NCBI GenBank assembly: GCA_015179025.1
Contig: WHUX01000273.1
Coordinates: 1-62,374, forward strand
Direction of reading: 5' to 3'
Source: Terfezia claveryi
Taxonomy: Eukaryota > Ascomycota > Pezizomycetes > Pezizales > Pezizaceae
Length of the DNA stretch: 62,374 nucleotides
The stretch's first letter is position 1; each line of letters begins with the position of its first letter. Made by a program: the position numbers and the translations under genes. Positions 22,200-34,389 of this stretch are shown here, one piece after another. The notes below the pieces were generated by a model, which worked only from the letters and a program-made list of their open reading frames with translations, searched no databases and was not told the DNA's origin.

Positions 22200-22713
22200 T
22201 ATCACAACTATTCTCTCCTAGCCTAGTTTGAGAGTCAGATGGGATTCTGGTAGTATCTTATTGTTGTTGTTGTTGTTCCATTAGCATTACATATAATGCA
22301 GGTGATATCGATGTTATCTCAGTTCCCAAGATAAGGGGTCTCGGGAACTTTATTCCTTCCTGTAGCCTTGGCTAGCCAGGAAGGAAGACTGTATATATAG
22401 TGCACTCTCTCCGCTCTCTTGTTGGATCCCTATCAAATGTCTAGAATACCTAATACAGAACCTTACTTCTTCCAGTGCTTGTGCATCTCCCTTATGTACC
22501 TCCTTATCTCGTGAAAAAGCTCTGCAGCATAGCTGCTTCTCTTATGATATTTTTGGTAACTACTTCCATATACCTCTCTCGCCCTCGCCCTTGCCCCCAT
22601 CTTAAGCCTTTTCTCCTAGTCACATACATAGTATTTCTATGTATGTATTACTCTAGCCTTGCCCTTGCCCTAGTGTACCCCTTGGTTGCCTTGTCCCTAA
22701 AGCAGTTGTTACA
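22200..22713 (+). repeat. 5' LTR of 2F (514 bp)
   Basis: It starts TATCACAACTA (TGTCACAACC in the consensus) and ends CAGTTGTTACA. It keeps the GAGAGTCAGATGGGATTC segment but has lost the CGAACA hairpins. Right after it, CTACATTGGATCC could include a primer site. Confidence 0.9.
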
Positions 22714-22749
22714 CTACATTGGATCCTTTAAACCAACTGGTATGCAGTC

Positions 22750-23927
22750 TTGTCAGGAGCAGCTCTCCCACCACCTGCCATCAGGTTCCAGACCTGGAGA
22801 AGCTCTCCTATACCTTCAGGCCTGAATATATTGAATCCCTATCATCGAGTAATCATCGACATCTTCGAAGCTATGGATGCTATCGGGGCCGAACTCGGCA
22901 ACAGTCTAGCCATGGCTAAACGAAAGCTGAGATCTGCCGATGAAGAGATCACAGTCCTCCAGATGGATCTCGACCATATGAACCTTGCCCTTGCTAATGA
23001 ACGGACTATAGTCCAAAACCTCAACTGGGCTCTAGGGAACCTCACAATACCAACAGTAGCCAGTAGCAATAAGACCCAAAGCATTGCAACTCCTCCTAAG
23101 TTCAATGGGGACCAAGTTTGTCTACAAGTCTATAAAAATGCAGTCAACCTCAAGCTGAATAGGGATTCTACTAGGTTCCCATCGGAACAACATCAACTGG
23201 CATACGTTTTCGCCCTACTGGAGGGCAAGGCCACAGATCAGATCCACCCTCATGTGCTCGAGACAGGAATCAAGCTCGACAACACTCTAGCCTTATTTAC
23301 TATCTTGGATTGGGCGTTCGTAGATTTTGATACAGTCAAAATAGCTAGTCGAGCCCTCCGAGCCTTGAGACAGCAGAACTCAGATTTGTCTACATATGTA
23401 GTAGAGTTCTCTAGACTGGCCGCAGAGGTAAAGTGGAACGACCAGGCCAAGTTCGAGCAATTCTAGAAGGGGCTCAGTAATGAGCTCCAACAAGCCATAG
23501 TTACCCTCCCCACGATTGATACTCTCGAGAAGTTGATCGACTAGGCCTCAATAGTAGAGCAACGAATGGCCAGGTTATGTCATTAACTGACCTTCCGACT
23601 AACCCCCTGCCCAGCACAACAGTAGCAGCAGCCGAACACCAAGCCAGCCCAATTCCCTATGAGCAACAAGCCGGCACACCCCTTAATGGTGGCAGGAGGT
23701 CCTGCCCCTATAGATTTATCCTCGGGAAGGCATCGATTGACATAGGAGGAATGGGATAGGTATAGGGATAAAGGCTTGTATATTGCGTGCGGGAAGGTGG
23801 ACTATTTTATTGCAGCTTGTCCCCTCTGGAAAGCTTGCTCCCTAGCCGTCCATGCTATTTCCCCAGCCGACACCCCAGTACCTAGGATTGAGGAGCTTGA
23901 TGAGTCGAGAAAAGCCCTGTCCCTTGC
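22750..23927 (+). pseudogene. gag: Gag of 2F, interrupted by 2G
   Basis: The conserved first residues (SGAALPPPAIRFQTW) begin at 22750, where the ATG of 2B is TTG, so the start codon is lost. The frame then reads a coiled coil (EAMDAIGAELGNSLAMAKRK), a capsid-like part (QLAYVFALLEGKATDQ) and a zinc knuckle of which CGKVDYFIAAC remains (His changed to Tyr). Stops occur at 23464 and soon after. It runs into the 2G insertion at 23928. After excision, the protease at 30347 lies in the -1 frame. Confidence 0.85.
23923..23927. repeat. target site duplication of 2G, left (CTTGC)
   Basis: It is repeated exactly at 30291-30295. Joining the flanks restores the CCCTTGCCTAGTTACTGACA sequence seen in 2B. 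Confidence 0.95.
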
Positions 23928-24518
23928 TATGACAACTATGTTCTTAGTCTTGATTTGATACTGAAACAGGCTTGTTTGGGTATCGTCGATGGGTAATTGT
24001 TATCTTAGCTTCTGACATAGGAATCTCAGGAAGCTTATTCCTTTCACAGTCTTGGTCTGTAATCATGTATGTATATCTTTATTTCTCCGCCCTCTCGTTG
24101 AATCCCCATCCAATGTCTTGTATCCCCTATACAGGACCTAGCTTCTCCCAGCGCTTGTGCACCTCTCTTGTACACATCTTTGTCTCATACAAAAAACTCT
24201 GTAGCATAGCTACCTCCCTTCGACATATATGGTAACTACTTCTACGTGTCTCTTATCCCTGCCTCTTGCCTCCAGGCCTTGCCCTATCCTAACCTTCCCC
24301 TAATTACACACATAGCATTCCTATGTATGTCTTGCTCTAGCTCCTACCTTCTAAATATTCTGCCCCCCATGACATTGTTTGTTATATCTATGACAGCTGT
24401 CTGTAACAAGCCTAGTTTTCCTAGTCAAACTCATAGCACTCCTACATGTGTCTTACCTTATTCCTATCCCTGCCCCAGTATACCTTTTGGTTGCCTTATT
24501 CCCAAAGCTATCGTTATA
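23928..24518 (+). repeat. 5' LTR of 2G (591 bp)
   Basis: It starts TATGACAACTATG and ends TCGTTATA; both ends show TA in place of TG or CA. It pairs with 29700-30290. Confidence 0.92.
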
Positions 24519-24553
24519 CTATGTTGGATCACTCTGATCAACCAGTATACTCA

Positions 24554-25909
24554 ATGTCTACTCAAGATACCACTCCTGTGCTTGCAGTCAGATTTTAGGC
24601 CTGGTAAGCCTTGCCCATCCCTATAAACCAGGCCGACTTCAGCAGCTATCACCAGACCATTATTGATATCTATCTTACTACAGATGTATTAGGTCAATGA
24701 CTGGAATCAGCTATACATAAAGAACAACAAAAACAGACTAGGGCCAATGATGAAGTTACAATACTTACTGAAGACCTCCTTTTATGCCAAGCCAACCTTG
24801 CCTCCTGCTAGAACAACCTCGTAACTGCATAGAATAACTTAGTCAATAAAAGAAGAACCATCTAGACCTTGAATAAGGTCCTAGAAATGATCGGATTCCA
24901 AACAGCCTCAGCACCCTAAACATCTCAGGCACCCAAAACCTAAAATCTCCCCACTGTACCAAAGTTTAATAGTAATAGGACACACTTGAAAGCCTGGAAA
25001 AATTCTATCAAGATCAAAATGAATGGGGATGCTAAAAAGTTTCCTACTGTTAAGTACCAATTAGCCTATATATATAGCCTATTAGAGGACATAGCTTTAG
25101 ACTAGGTCCAACCTTATATGCTCAATGACCGCTTCAATCTCTCTGATGTTACTGTTTTATTCATAATCTTCGACCGTACTTTTGGAGACCCAGATCCTGT
25201 AAGTACAGCCACTCGTGCTCTCCAAGAACTAAAACAGAAAGGTCATGACCTCTCAGCGTATGTGGCCGAATTCTCAAGATTGTCAGCAGAGGTAGAATGG
25301 AATGATTGGGTGAAGTGGGAACAATTCGAGGAAGGCCTCAATATTGAGCTCAAAAAGGCCCATCTACAATCTTCAAATATTAAGACTCTCGACAAATACA
25401 TTGATCAGGCATCTAAGATGGAGCAAAAATTGGCTAGGTTGAGAGCCCAGACTAGCACCTCCAGTACCTATTGGCCTCCTGTTAGAGCCCAGCACCCTCA
25501 GCAACAACCTCAACCCCAGAACACTAACCCTCAGACCCAAGCTACAGCTAATAAGCCAGCCCTCCTATCTCTGGTAGCTGGCAGCACTACCCTCATGGAT
25601 TTATTATCAGAAAGCCTCTGCCTAACACAAGAAGAGAGGGAACGTCGCCGCTACAATGGGTTAAGCATTACATGCAGAAAAGGGGATCACTTCATTATAG
25701 CCTGTCCTTTGAGAAAGAATCACTCCCTAGCCGTACATGTAGTGGCCAAGACTCTAGAGCAGTCAGGAAAAGCGGAGTCCCTTGCCTTGTTGCTGATACT
25801 AGCAAGGGACCTATCTTTGGTTATTTATCTTTATCTGCATTTTCTTTGCCTACATCTATGTCTATTGATAAGTCTCACTTGTTTGGTGAGTACTTCATTA
25901 TATTTGTAA
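24554..25909 (+). pseudogene. gag: Gag of 2G
   Basis: The ATG at 24554 gives MSTQDTTPVLAVRF, in the position of the 2B start. The frame stays constant to 25909, with stops at former Trp and Gln codons in the first half and a clean stretch from 25118. A capsid-like region (YVAEFSRLSAEVEWNDW) and a Pro/Gln-rich linker are followed by a zinc knuckle in which the first Cys is Ser (SITCRKGDHFIIAC). The last 240 bp overlap the protease frame, which is -1 relative to gag. Confidence 0.85.
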
Positions 25910-28900
25910 CTATCAAGTTTAATGATAAAACAGTAATTATATCAGCTCTTATAGATTGTAGTGCTTTAGGAATAGTATTTATTGACCAGACCTTCGTCAG
26001 TAAAAACTCTATACTAACCTTCAAGCTAAAGACCCTATGCCTTCTTGATATTATTAACAGCCAATCTATCTCTCTTGAGGCGATTACCGATCTTGCGTGC
26101 CTGCCCAGCACTATGGGTGATCACTCGGAAGATCTCCCAATGTTTGTAACCAAGCTAAAGTATCCAATTGTCCTTGGGATCCCCTAGCTTAGGATGTATA
26201 ATGTATTAGTCAGCTTCGGCTCTTACACCTTGCAATTCAATATCCCTTATTGCCAAAAACACTGTGGAGATCCAAAAACCACTATCACTAGGCTGTGTGT
26301 ATTACCACCTCCAATAATCCACCTGATTTAGGTAGTACTCTCGCCTGCATATATCAATGCCACTATTCCCCCTATTTCTCTGGTTCCCCCAAGTTACTCC
26401 TGTTCCTCCAGTTTCCCTGATATCCACCACTCCTGCAAAACTTCTAAATATTAACTTTATTGGAGCAAGGGCCATCACTTATCTGAATAGGAGGTATAAG
26501 CTCAAGGTGCATACACTCTCAATTTATGAGATCAATCTGGAAATTTATAAGACAAGGTCCAAAGAGGAGTAGAAATCCTTGGTTACGGATAAGTACCATG
26601 AGTTTATTGATTTGCTCTTGGGGAAGGCCATGGAAAAGCTTGCCTCTCATCGACCATGCGACCACATAATCCTACTGATTAAGGAAAAACTCCCCCTTAT
26701 GGCCCCCTCTATGGAATCTCCTAAGTGGAATTAAAGGCCCTGAAGAAGTACCTGGAGGAGAACTTGAATAAAAGCTTCATTCAGCACAGCTCTTCCCTGC
26801 CAGGTGCTTCTATACTATTCGTGAAGCAATCGGATTACTCTCTTTAGTTGTGTATTGATTATCATAGTCTGAATGAGATAACGGTCAAAAACAGGTACCT
26901 TCTACCTCTAATTCAAGAGATATTAGCTAGGCTTTCCAATTCAAAATAGTTTACTAAATTGGACTTAAGAGAGGTATACAACCTGGTACAGATCGCTGAG
27001 GGGGAGGAGTTCAAAACTGCCTTCCAGACATGTTATAGCCACTTCGAGTACAATATTATGCCCTTCGGCTTAACCAATACCCCAGCCTCTTTCCAACACT
27101 TTTTTAATAACACTCTGTGAGACTTCCTGGATGTGTTCTGTATGGCTTACCTCGATGATATCTTGATCTATTCAGATACTCTGGCAGAGTACAAAATCCA
27201 TATTAGGCAAGTCTTGGAGAAGCTAGAGCAGGCTGGGCTATATCTTAAGCCTGAAAAATTCAAATTCCATGTCCAAGAAGTGAAGTATTTAGGCTTGATC
27301 ATAACCACAGAAGGTATTAGAATGGACCCTGCCAAAGTTGCTGCCATCTAAGGGTAGGAAACTCCAACCAATTTGAAGGATGTGCAAGCCTTCCTAGGAT
27401 TTGCCAACTTCTACTACTAATTTATCTTGGGCTACTTAAAGATCACGGCACCCTTAATAGCCTTGATAAAAACAAAGGTAGAAGCTAGCTCACACATAAC
27501 GAAAAGGGCCTTCCACTAGAATCCAGAAGCCCAATCTGCCTTTACAGAACCTCAAGGAAGCTTTCTGCTCAGTACTGATCCTGGCTCATTTCAACCCCGA
27601 ACAGGAGTGTGTTGTCGAAACCAATGCCTCTGACTATGTTTCTGCAGGAATCCTGTCCCAGAACAATAATAATAGCATCCTCCACCCAGTAGTATACTTC
27701 TCAAAAAAGTACTCCCCGGTGGAGTGTAATTATAAAATCTATGATAAGGTGTTAATAGCCATTGTATGAGCATTCTAGGAGTGGAGGCCATACTTGGAGT
27801 CAGCCAATGGAATTATTAAGGTACTGTCCTATCATAAGAACCTTAAGTATTTCACTACCACCAAGCTGCTTAACCGGCGGCAGGTTAGGTGGTCAGAGTT
27901 TCTATCCCAGTTCAACTTCAAGATTAAATATTGGCTAGAAAAGACTGGTGGAAAACCAGATACTTTGACTAGGAGATCTGGAGACCTCCCTAAAGGGAGG
28001 GATAAAATGCTAAAGTACCAGAATCAGGTGGTATTGAAGCCGAAAAATCTCGATTTAGCAGCAAATACCATTGTTGATCCTGATGTGGACCTCAAGCAAT
28101 GGGTAGAACAGGCCTATGAGGAGGACCCCCTGGTTAAGCATATAATCGCTGTGGTGGGATCTGAACAGCATCACTACACCAAGATTTCTCTAGCTGGGTA
28201 TACAACTCAGGATGGCCTTCTCTACCACCTGGACTACCTCTACGTGCCTGCAGATACTGAGCTATGCCTGCGATTGATCAAGGAACACCATAACATACTG
28301 GCAGTAGGTCACCTTAGAGTAGCTAAGACATTAGAGTTACTGTCTAGGTAATATATGTGGATTGACTAATGGAAGAAAGTAGAGAAGTACATACGAAATT
28401 ACCATGTCTGCAAGCATGCCAAACCCACCTGCCATGCTCCTTATGGTACCCTGAAGCCCCTGGAAGTCCCAGAACAACTCTGGCAATACCTGACTATGGA
28501 CTTCGTCACTGGGTTGCCGGAAGACTTGGGATTCAAAGCCATCTTGATGGTAGTGGATCAGTTAATGAAAATGTGGCATGTAATACTCTGTCGAGACACC
28601 TGCTCGGCCCCCTGAATTGGTATCCCTCTACCTGGATAATGTCTTCAATTACCATAGCCTCCCAGCATCAATTGTCTTAGACTATGGCGCTCAGTTCGTT
28701 GCCGACTTCTAGAAAACATTCTGTAAGCTGTTGGGTATTAAAGTACAACTATCTACGGCATACCACCCTCAGACTGATAGCTAGTCGGAATGTATGAATG
28801 CCATCATAGAGCAATATCTAATGGCGTACATCAATTACCAGCAGAATAACTGGGTTTCATTGCTAGCCACCTGCGAATTCTCCGCCAACAACTACTTCTC

Positions 28901-29555
28901 TGATACCCTGAAGATCTCTTCATTCCTGGCCAATTATGGCTGGCACCCTCAGTTTGTAGACTCTCTGGCACCTTTGTGCAAGGCCAGGAAGAATGTCCCA
29001 GCTAAGGAGTTCGCCCCGCAGATTTCTGAACTTCACTCTACCATAAAAGCTAAGCTGGAATCTGTGCAAGCCAGGTAAGCCGAATATGTCAATGAATTAT
29101 GGTTGCCAGCTCCCAAGTATTAGCCAGGAGATAAGGTGAAGCTCTTTAGCTGGCACTTCCAGACTGAACTGCTATCTCACAAGTTCGACCATAAGTTCCT
29201 GGGTCTATTCGAGGTGGTGGCCACTATGGGCACTTATGCCTATCGATTGAGGTTCCCTAAGGATATCAAACACCATTCAGTTGTATATGTATCAGAAATT
29301 GAGCTAGCGGCGGATGATTCCCTCCTAGGGCAGAAACACCTCCCTCCCCCTCCTGTAGTAATCGAGGGTGAATAGAAGTGGGAGGTCAAATAGGTATTGG
29401 ACTCAAGGAAGAAGTACAGTCATCTGCAATACAAGGTTAAATAGTTAGGGGATGAAGAGGCTACCTGGTAACCCACTGAGGACCTGAAGAATACTTAGGA
29501 TCTGGTCACCTTGTTCCATCAACGATACTCGAGGAACCCTCATCTAGCTGAATAA
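25672..29555 (+). pseudogene. pol: Pol of 2G: protease to chromodomain
   Basis: The protease has lost its catalytic triad (DCSAL for DCGAS near 25957). RT (26600-27350) keeps AYLDDILIYSDTL, and RNase H and its end read LNRRQVRWSEFLSQFNFKIKY. The integrase zinc finger begins near 28280 (KEHHNILAVGHLRVAKTLEL). The integrase core near 28490-28800 has several stops. The C-terminal part gives YRLRFPKDIKHHSVVYVSEI and a degraded chromodomain, with the stop at 29553-29555. The linker after RNase H lacks the Ala/Glu repeat of 2F. More than a dozen stops sit at former Trp/Gln positions and the frame changes at least twice. Confidence 0.88.
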
Positions 29556-29686
29556 TGATTTATCTTTCTTGTCTTTGTTGTACTTGTCAGTTTGGAGTTG
29601 GGGTTCTTATTCTTACCTTTATTGCTTCCTCTATTGATTTTGCTGATTATCATGCCTAGGCCTCTTAGTTACTAGAGCTCCAGCCT

Positions 29687-29699
29687 AAAGGGAGGATAG
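29687..29699 (+). other. polypurine tract of 2G
   Basis: AAAGGGAGGATAG directly precedes the 3' LTR. Confidence 0.85.
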
Positions 29700-30290
29700 T
29701 GTTACAACCGTATTCTTAGTCTTGATTTGACACTCGAATAAACTTGTTCGGGTGTCGTCGATGGGTGATTGTTATCTTAGCTTCCAAGATAGGAATCTCA
29801 GAAAGCTTATTCCTTCTACGACCTTGGCCTGGAATTATGTATATATATCTTCATTTCTCCGCCCTCTCATTGGATCTCTATCCAATGTCTTGTATACCTA
29901 ATACAGGACTTTGCTTCTTCCAGCTCTTGTGCACCTACCTTGTGCACATCCTTGTCTCATACAAACAACTCTGCAGTATAGCTGCCTCCCTTCGACACAT
30001 ATGGCAACTACTTTCGCATGTTTCTTGTCCCTGCCTCTTGCCCCTAGCCCTTGCCCTATCCCAGCCTTCCCCTGGTTATACACGTAGCATTCCTACATAT
30101 GTCTTGCCCTAGCTCCTGCCTTCTAAACATCCTGCCCCCCGTGATATCGTCTATAACATCAGTGACAAGTGTCTATAATAAGACTAGTTTTCCTAGTCAC
30201 ACACGTAGCACTCCTATGTATATCTTACCTCATTCCTGTCCCTGCCCTGACGTACCCCTTGGTCGCTTTGTCCCCAAAGCCATCTTTACA
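29700..30290 (+). repeat. 3' LTR of 2G (591 bp)
   Basis: It starts TGTTACAACCG and ends ATCTTTACA. It has the same length as the 5' copy but is better preserved, with only one of the CGAACA-type hairpins. Confidence 0.93.
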
Positions 30291-30295
30291 CTTGC
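30291..30295. repeat. target site duplication of 2G, right (CTTGC)
   Basis: It matches 23923-23927 exactly; 2F sequence resumes here. Confidence 0.95.
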
Positions 30296-30861
30296 CTAGT
30301 TACTGACACTAGCAAGAGACCTGCCTCAAGCCATCTATCTTTATCTTTGTCTGCCTTTTCTATATACTCCACTTCGGTTGTTGATGAATCTTGCTTGTTC
30401 AGCCAGCACTTTGTTGTATCTATCTCTCTCAATATCAATAATAGAACAATTACTAGGTCAGCACTCATAGATTGCGAAGCCTCAGGAATTGCATTCGTTG
30501 ACCAGGCCTTTGTCAGTAAATTTTCCATACTCATGTTCAAGCTCAAAACCCCCTATATTCTGGATGTCATCAACGTTCGGCTCATCTCCTTCAACAATAT
30601 CACTGATATTGCGTATATGCCTGCCCTGGTCGGGGATCACTCCAAGGCAAATCTTCCAATATTTGTAATAAAGCTCAAGTACTCGATTGTCCTTATAATC
30701 CCCTAGCTTAGAATGTATGATATATTGGTCAGCTTCGGCTCCTACACTATGCAGTTCAACAGCCAGTATTGCAAAAAGCACTGTGGGAATCTAAAGACTA
30801 CCATTACTAGACTATATGCCTTGCCACCCCTGATACACCTGCCTGCATACATAGATGCTAA

Positions 30862-30995
30862 TTCTCCTGTTCCCCCTGTCCCCTCTATACCCCCTATCCC
30901 TCCCGTGCCCCCTGTCCCTCCCATGCCCTCTGTCCCTCTCATGCCCCCTATCACTCCTATGCCTCCTGTCCCTCCCGTGCCCCCAAAGTCCCTCA
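30862..30995 (+). repeat. Pro-Val-Pro-Pro coding repeat between protease and RT of 2F
   Basis: Degenerate units such as CCTGTCCCTCCCGTGCCC encode about 14 copies of PVPP/PMPP. 2B has about three units (5400-5480) and 2G a short run. It is a length-variable, probably disordered spacer. Confidence 0.85.
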
Positions 30996-32591
30996 ACATT
31001 ACCTTTATCATGGCAGAGGCCTTCGCTTACCTCATTAGCAGGCAAAAGCTGAAGGCATATGTCCTGTCTATACATGAGGTGAAACTGGAGATTAAAAAAC
31101 CAAGGTAAAAGGAGGAGTAGAAGTCTATGGTTCTGGACGAATACCACTAATTCATCAACTTGTTCTTGGAGAAAGCCATGGAGAAGCTTGTACTATACCG
31201 ACTATACAATGACACTATCCCACTGATAGAGGGTAAAATCCCCCCCAATAGGTACCTCTACAGTATGTTTTGGGTGGAGCTTGAAGCCTTGAAGAAGTAC
31301 TTGGAAGAAAACCTCAACAAGAGCTTCATTCATAATAGCTCCACACCAGTGGGTGCCCTCATGCTTTTCATGAATAAATCGGATAGCTCTCTCTGGTTGT
31401 GTGTCAATTACTAGGGCCTAAACGAGATAATGGTCAAAAACAAGTACCTCCTACCTCTAATTCAGGAGACATTAGCTAGGCTCTCTAAGGCCAAATAGTT
31501 CACCAAACTGGATTTGAGAGGGGCTTATAATCTGGTACAGATTACTAAGAGAGAGGAGTAGAAAACTACTTTCCGAATACAATATGGCCATTTTAAGTAT
31601 AATCTAATGCCTTTTGGCCTAATCAATGCCCCTGCCTCCTTCCAGCACTTCATTAAGGACACCTTGCGGGACTTCATCGATATGTTCTGCAAACCTTACC
31701 TAGTCGATATCCTCAGATACCTCGACTCTCAAGTAGAATACAAAGTCAATGTGAGGCAGGTGCTAGAGAAGCTGGAGAAGGCCGGATTATATCTGAAACT
31801 AGAAAAATGTGAGTTTCATGTGTAAGAGGTTAGGTATCTGGAGTTAATCATCACTACAGAAGGTATCAGGATGGACCCCACAAAGGTTACTGCTGTCTAG
31901 GAATAGCAAACCCTAGCAAATCTCAAGCACATCTAAGCCTTCTTGTGGTTCGCTAACTTTTACCAGCAGTTTATTCTAGGATATTTAAAGATGGTAGCCC
32001 CCCTCACTGCCCTGACCAAAAAAGATCGGTGTTTCGACTGGAATCCAAAAGCCCAATCTGCCTTGCAGAACCTTAAGGAAGCCTTCTGCTCAGTACTGAT
32101 TCTCAACCATTTCAACCTTGACTAGGAGTATGTTGTCGAAACTGATGCTTCCGACTATATTTCTATAGAAATCCTGTCCTAGAACGACAATAATAGTATC
32201 TTCCACCCTATGGTCTACTTCTTGAAAAAACACTTACTAGCTGAGTACGATTACAAGATTTATGACAAAGAACTAATGGCCATTGTGCAAGCTTTTGAGA
32301 AATGGAGACCATACCTAGAGTCAGCCAAGGAGATTATCAAGGTACTGTCTGATTATAAGAACCTCGAGTATTTTACCACTATCAAACTACTTAACTGACG
32401 GTAGGCCAGGTGGTTGGAGTTCTTATCTTGGTTCAATTTCAAGATCAAATACTGGCTGGAAAAGGCTAGAGGGATATCAGACACCTTGACTAGGAGATTA
32501 GGAGATCTCCCTAAAGGGGGGGATGAAAGGCTAATATACCAAAATCAAGTAGTATTAAAGCTGGAAAACCTTTAGCTAGTGACCAATATCC

Positions 32592-32738
32592 TTACTGATG
32601 CTGAGGCTGAAATGGAAGCTGAAGCGGAGGCTGATGTGGAAGCTAAAGCTGAAGTTAATGCTGATGCGGAAGCTGAAGCTAAAGCTGAGACAGAGGCTGA
32701 AGCTGAGGCTAATGCCGAGATTGAGGTAAGAGCTAACC
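32592..32738 (+). repeat. Ala/Glu coding hexamer repeat of 2F
   Basis: About 24 units of GAGGCT-like hexamers encode alternating Glu and Ala (AEAEAEADVEAKAEV) between RNase H and integrase. The frame stays open through the repeat although the surroundings are full of stops. Confidence 0.9.
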
Positions 32739-34362
32739 TCCGACAACTGGTGAGACAGACATACAAGGATTACCCTCTTGCCAAGGAAATTATTGCTACA
32801 ATAGATTCCGGCTAGTGCCGCTACTCCAAAATCTCCCTGGCTGCGTGTACCCTTCAGGAAGGCCTCCTATACTCTTGGGAAAAGCTCTATATATTGGAAG
32901 GAAGAGGGTTATGCCTGAGGCCAATCAAGGAAAACCATGATACCATGGTGGCAAGCAACCCTGTAGTGGCCAAGATGTTAGAGCTTCTAGCTAGGGAATA
33001 CACCTGAATTGACCAGCGGAAGGATATAGAGCAGTACATATGGAACCACTATATTTGGAAGCATGCTAAGCCTGTCCCCCATGCCCCATATGGAACCCTG
33101 AAACCTCTGGAGATTCCAGATCAGCCCTGGCTGCACCTTACCATGGATATCGTGACAGGATTGCCAGAAGACTTAGGGTTCAATATCATCCTGATGGTGG
33201 TAGACTAATTGATAAAGATGAGATATATTGTACCTTGTCGAGATACCTATTTTGCTAAGGAGCTAGCTAACCTCTACCTCAACTACATGTTTCAGTATCA
33301 TGAGTTCCCCAAATCCATTGTGTCCAACCGTGGGCCTCAATTAATCTCAGACTTTTGGAGAGCCTTGTCCGAGCTTCTAGGGATTAAAGTGTATTTGTCA
33401 ATAGCATATCACCTTCAAACGGATGGCTAATTGGAGAGGATGAACACCATTATGGAGCAATATCTGCAGGCCTTTGTCAATTACTCGCAAGACAACTAGG
33501 TTTGGTTCTTAGCCACCTGCGAATTCGCCATCAATAACCAGTTCTCGGAATGCTCGAAAACCTCCCCCTTCCTAGCCAATTATAGTTAGTACTCCTGGTT
33601 TGTGAATGCCCTGGCGCATCTACAAAAAGCCAAAAATGACGCCCCGGCCAAGGAGTTCACAGCTGGAATTGCTGAGCTCCACTCTACCCTGAAAGCTGAG
33701 CTAGTATATACATATGCCAGACAAGCCCAGTATACTAATGGATCATGGGTGCCGGCCCCCACATATCAGCCAAGTGACATGGTATGGCTCTCCAGCCAGC
33801 ACTTCTGAACAGAATGGCCCTCTCACAAGCTCAACCACAAGTTCCTACGTCCATTTGAGGTGTTGGCTACTGTAGGCACTTATGCCTACTGCCTGAGGTT
33901 CCCCAAAGATATCAAACGCCACCCAGTTGTTTATGTCTCCGAGATTGAGCCTGCTGTAGACGACCCTCTTCCAGGACAGAAACACCCTCCACTGCCTCCC
34001 ATAGTTATCGAAGGTAAATAGGAATGGGAGGTAGTGAAAGTGCTGGACTCGTGGAGAAAGTATAGGCATTTGTAGTACTAGGTCAACTGGCTAGGGAATG
34101 AGGAGACAACCTGGCAGCCTACTGATGATCTGAAAAATACACAGGACCTGTTCCACTTGTTCTACTAGTGCTACCCTCGAAAGTCTCACCCCATACCATA
34201 ATATTCCTGTTGGCTTGGGATTGGAATTGTTATTGTTATTGCTTTTACCTGCTTTCAGCATTGGGGTTGGGCTATGGGTTATTAGTTTTACAGGTTCTTG
34301 CTTTTATTTGCCAGTTCCATATATTTGTTGTCACCTTGCCTTTTATCACTGGGGTTCTGAGT

Positions 34363-34377
34363 CTAAAGGTGGGATAG
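34363..34377 (+). other. polypurine tract of 2F
   Basis: CTAAAGGTGGGATAG comes directly before TGTCACAACCGT. Confidence 0.8.
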
Positions 34378-34389
34378 TGTCACAACCGT
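34378..34389 (+). repeat. 3' LTR remnant of 2F (12 bp)
   Basis: TGTCACAACCGT is the start of the family 2 LTR. It is followed at once by the start of the family 3 LTR, so 3E1 inserted 12 bp into this LTR. The rest of the LTR is not in the window. Confidence 0.85.

Larger units (their letters stand above)
23928..30290 (+). mobile_element. Ty3/gypsy chromovirus 2G (family 2), nested in 2F
   Basis: This is a complete 6.36-kb element with two 591-bp LTRs and perfect CTTGC duplications, inserted at the gag/protease overlap of 2F. It entered a relative of its own family in the same orientation. The LTRs have diverged clearly, so it is not young. Pol is full of TAG/TAA codons. Confidence 0.95.
30296..34201 (+). 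pseudogene. pol: Pol of 2F: protease to chromodomain
   Basis: The protease region has DCEASGIAFVDQ near 30473-30510. A long Pro-Val repeat follows, then RT (31160-31830, where YLDD has become YLVD in PYLVDILRYLD) and RNase H (32040-32400). An expanded Ala/Glu linker comes next, then integrase (33120-33560, with SNRGPQLISDFW and AYHLQTDG) and the C-terminal YCLRFPKDIKRHPVVYVSEI. The chromodomain is degraded (WEVVKVLDSWRKY). The stop is at 34199-34201. About 25 stops are visible, most at Trp or Gln codons of 2B. Confidence 0.88.
22200..34389 (+). mobile_element. Ty3/gypsy chromovirus 2F (family 2), interrupted by 2G
   Basis: The 5' LTR (22200-22713) and gag to 23927 are followed, after nested 2G, by protease to chromodomain (30296-34201), a polypurine tract and the first 12 bp of the 3' LTR. 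The 3' LTR is cut by 3E1. The copy has many stops in pol. Its left duplication would be GTAAA (22195-22199); the right one is not in the window. Confidence 0.93.

Noticed and set aside
22475..22825. Hydrophobic ORFs in family 2 LTRs (also 23972, 24246, 29744, 30051)
   Set aside because: The pyrimidine-rich LTR sequence gives Leu/Pro/Ser-rich frames resembling membrane proteins. They end at LTR borders and are not conserved between copies.
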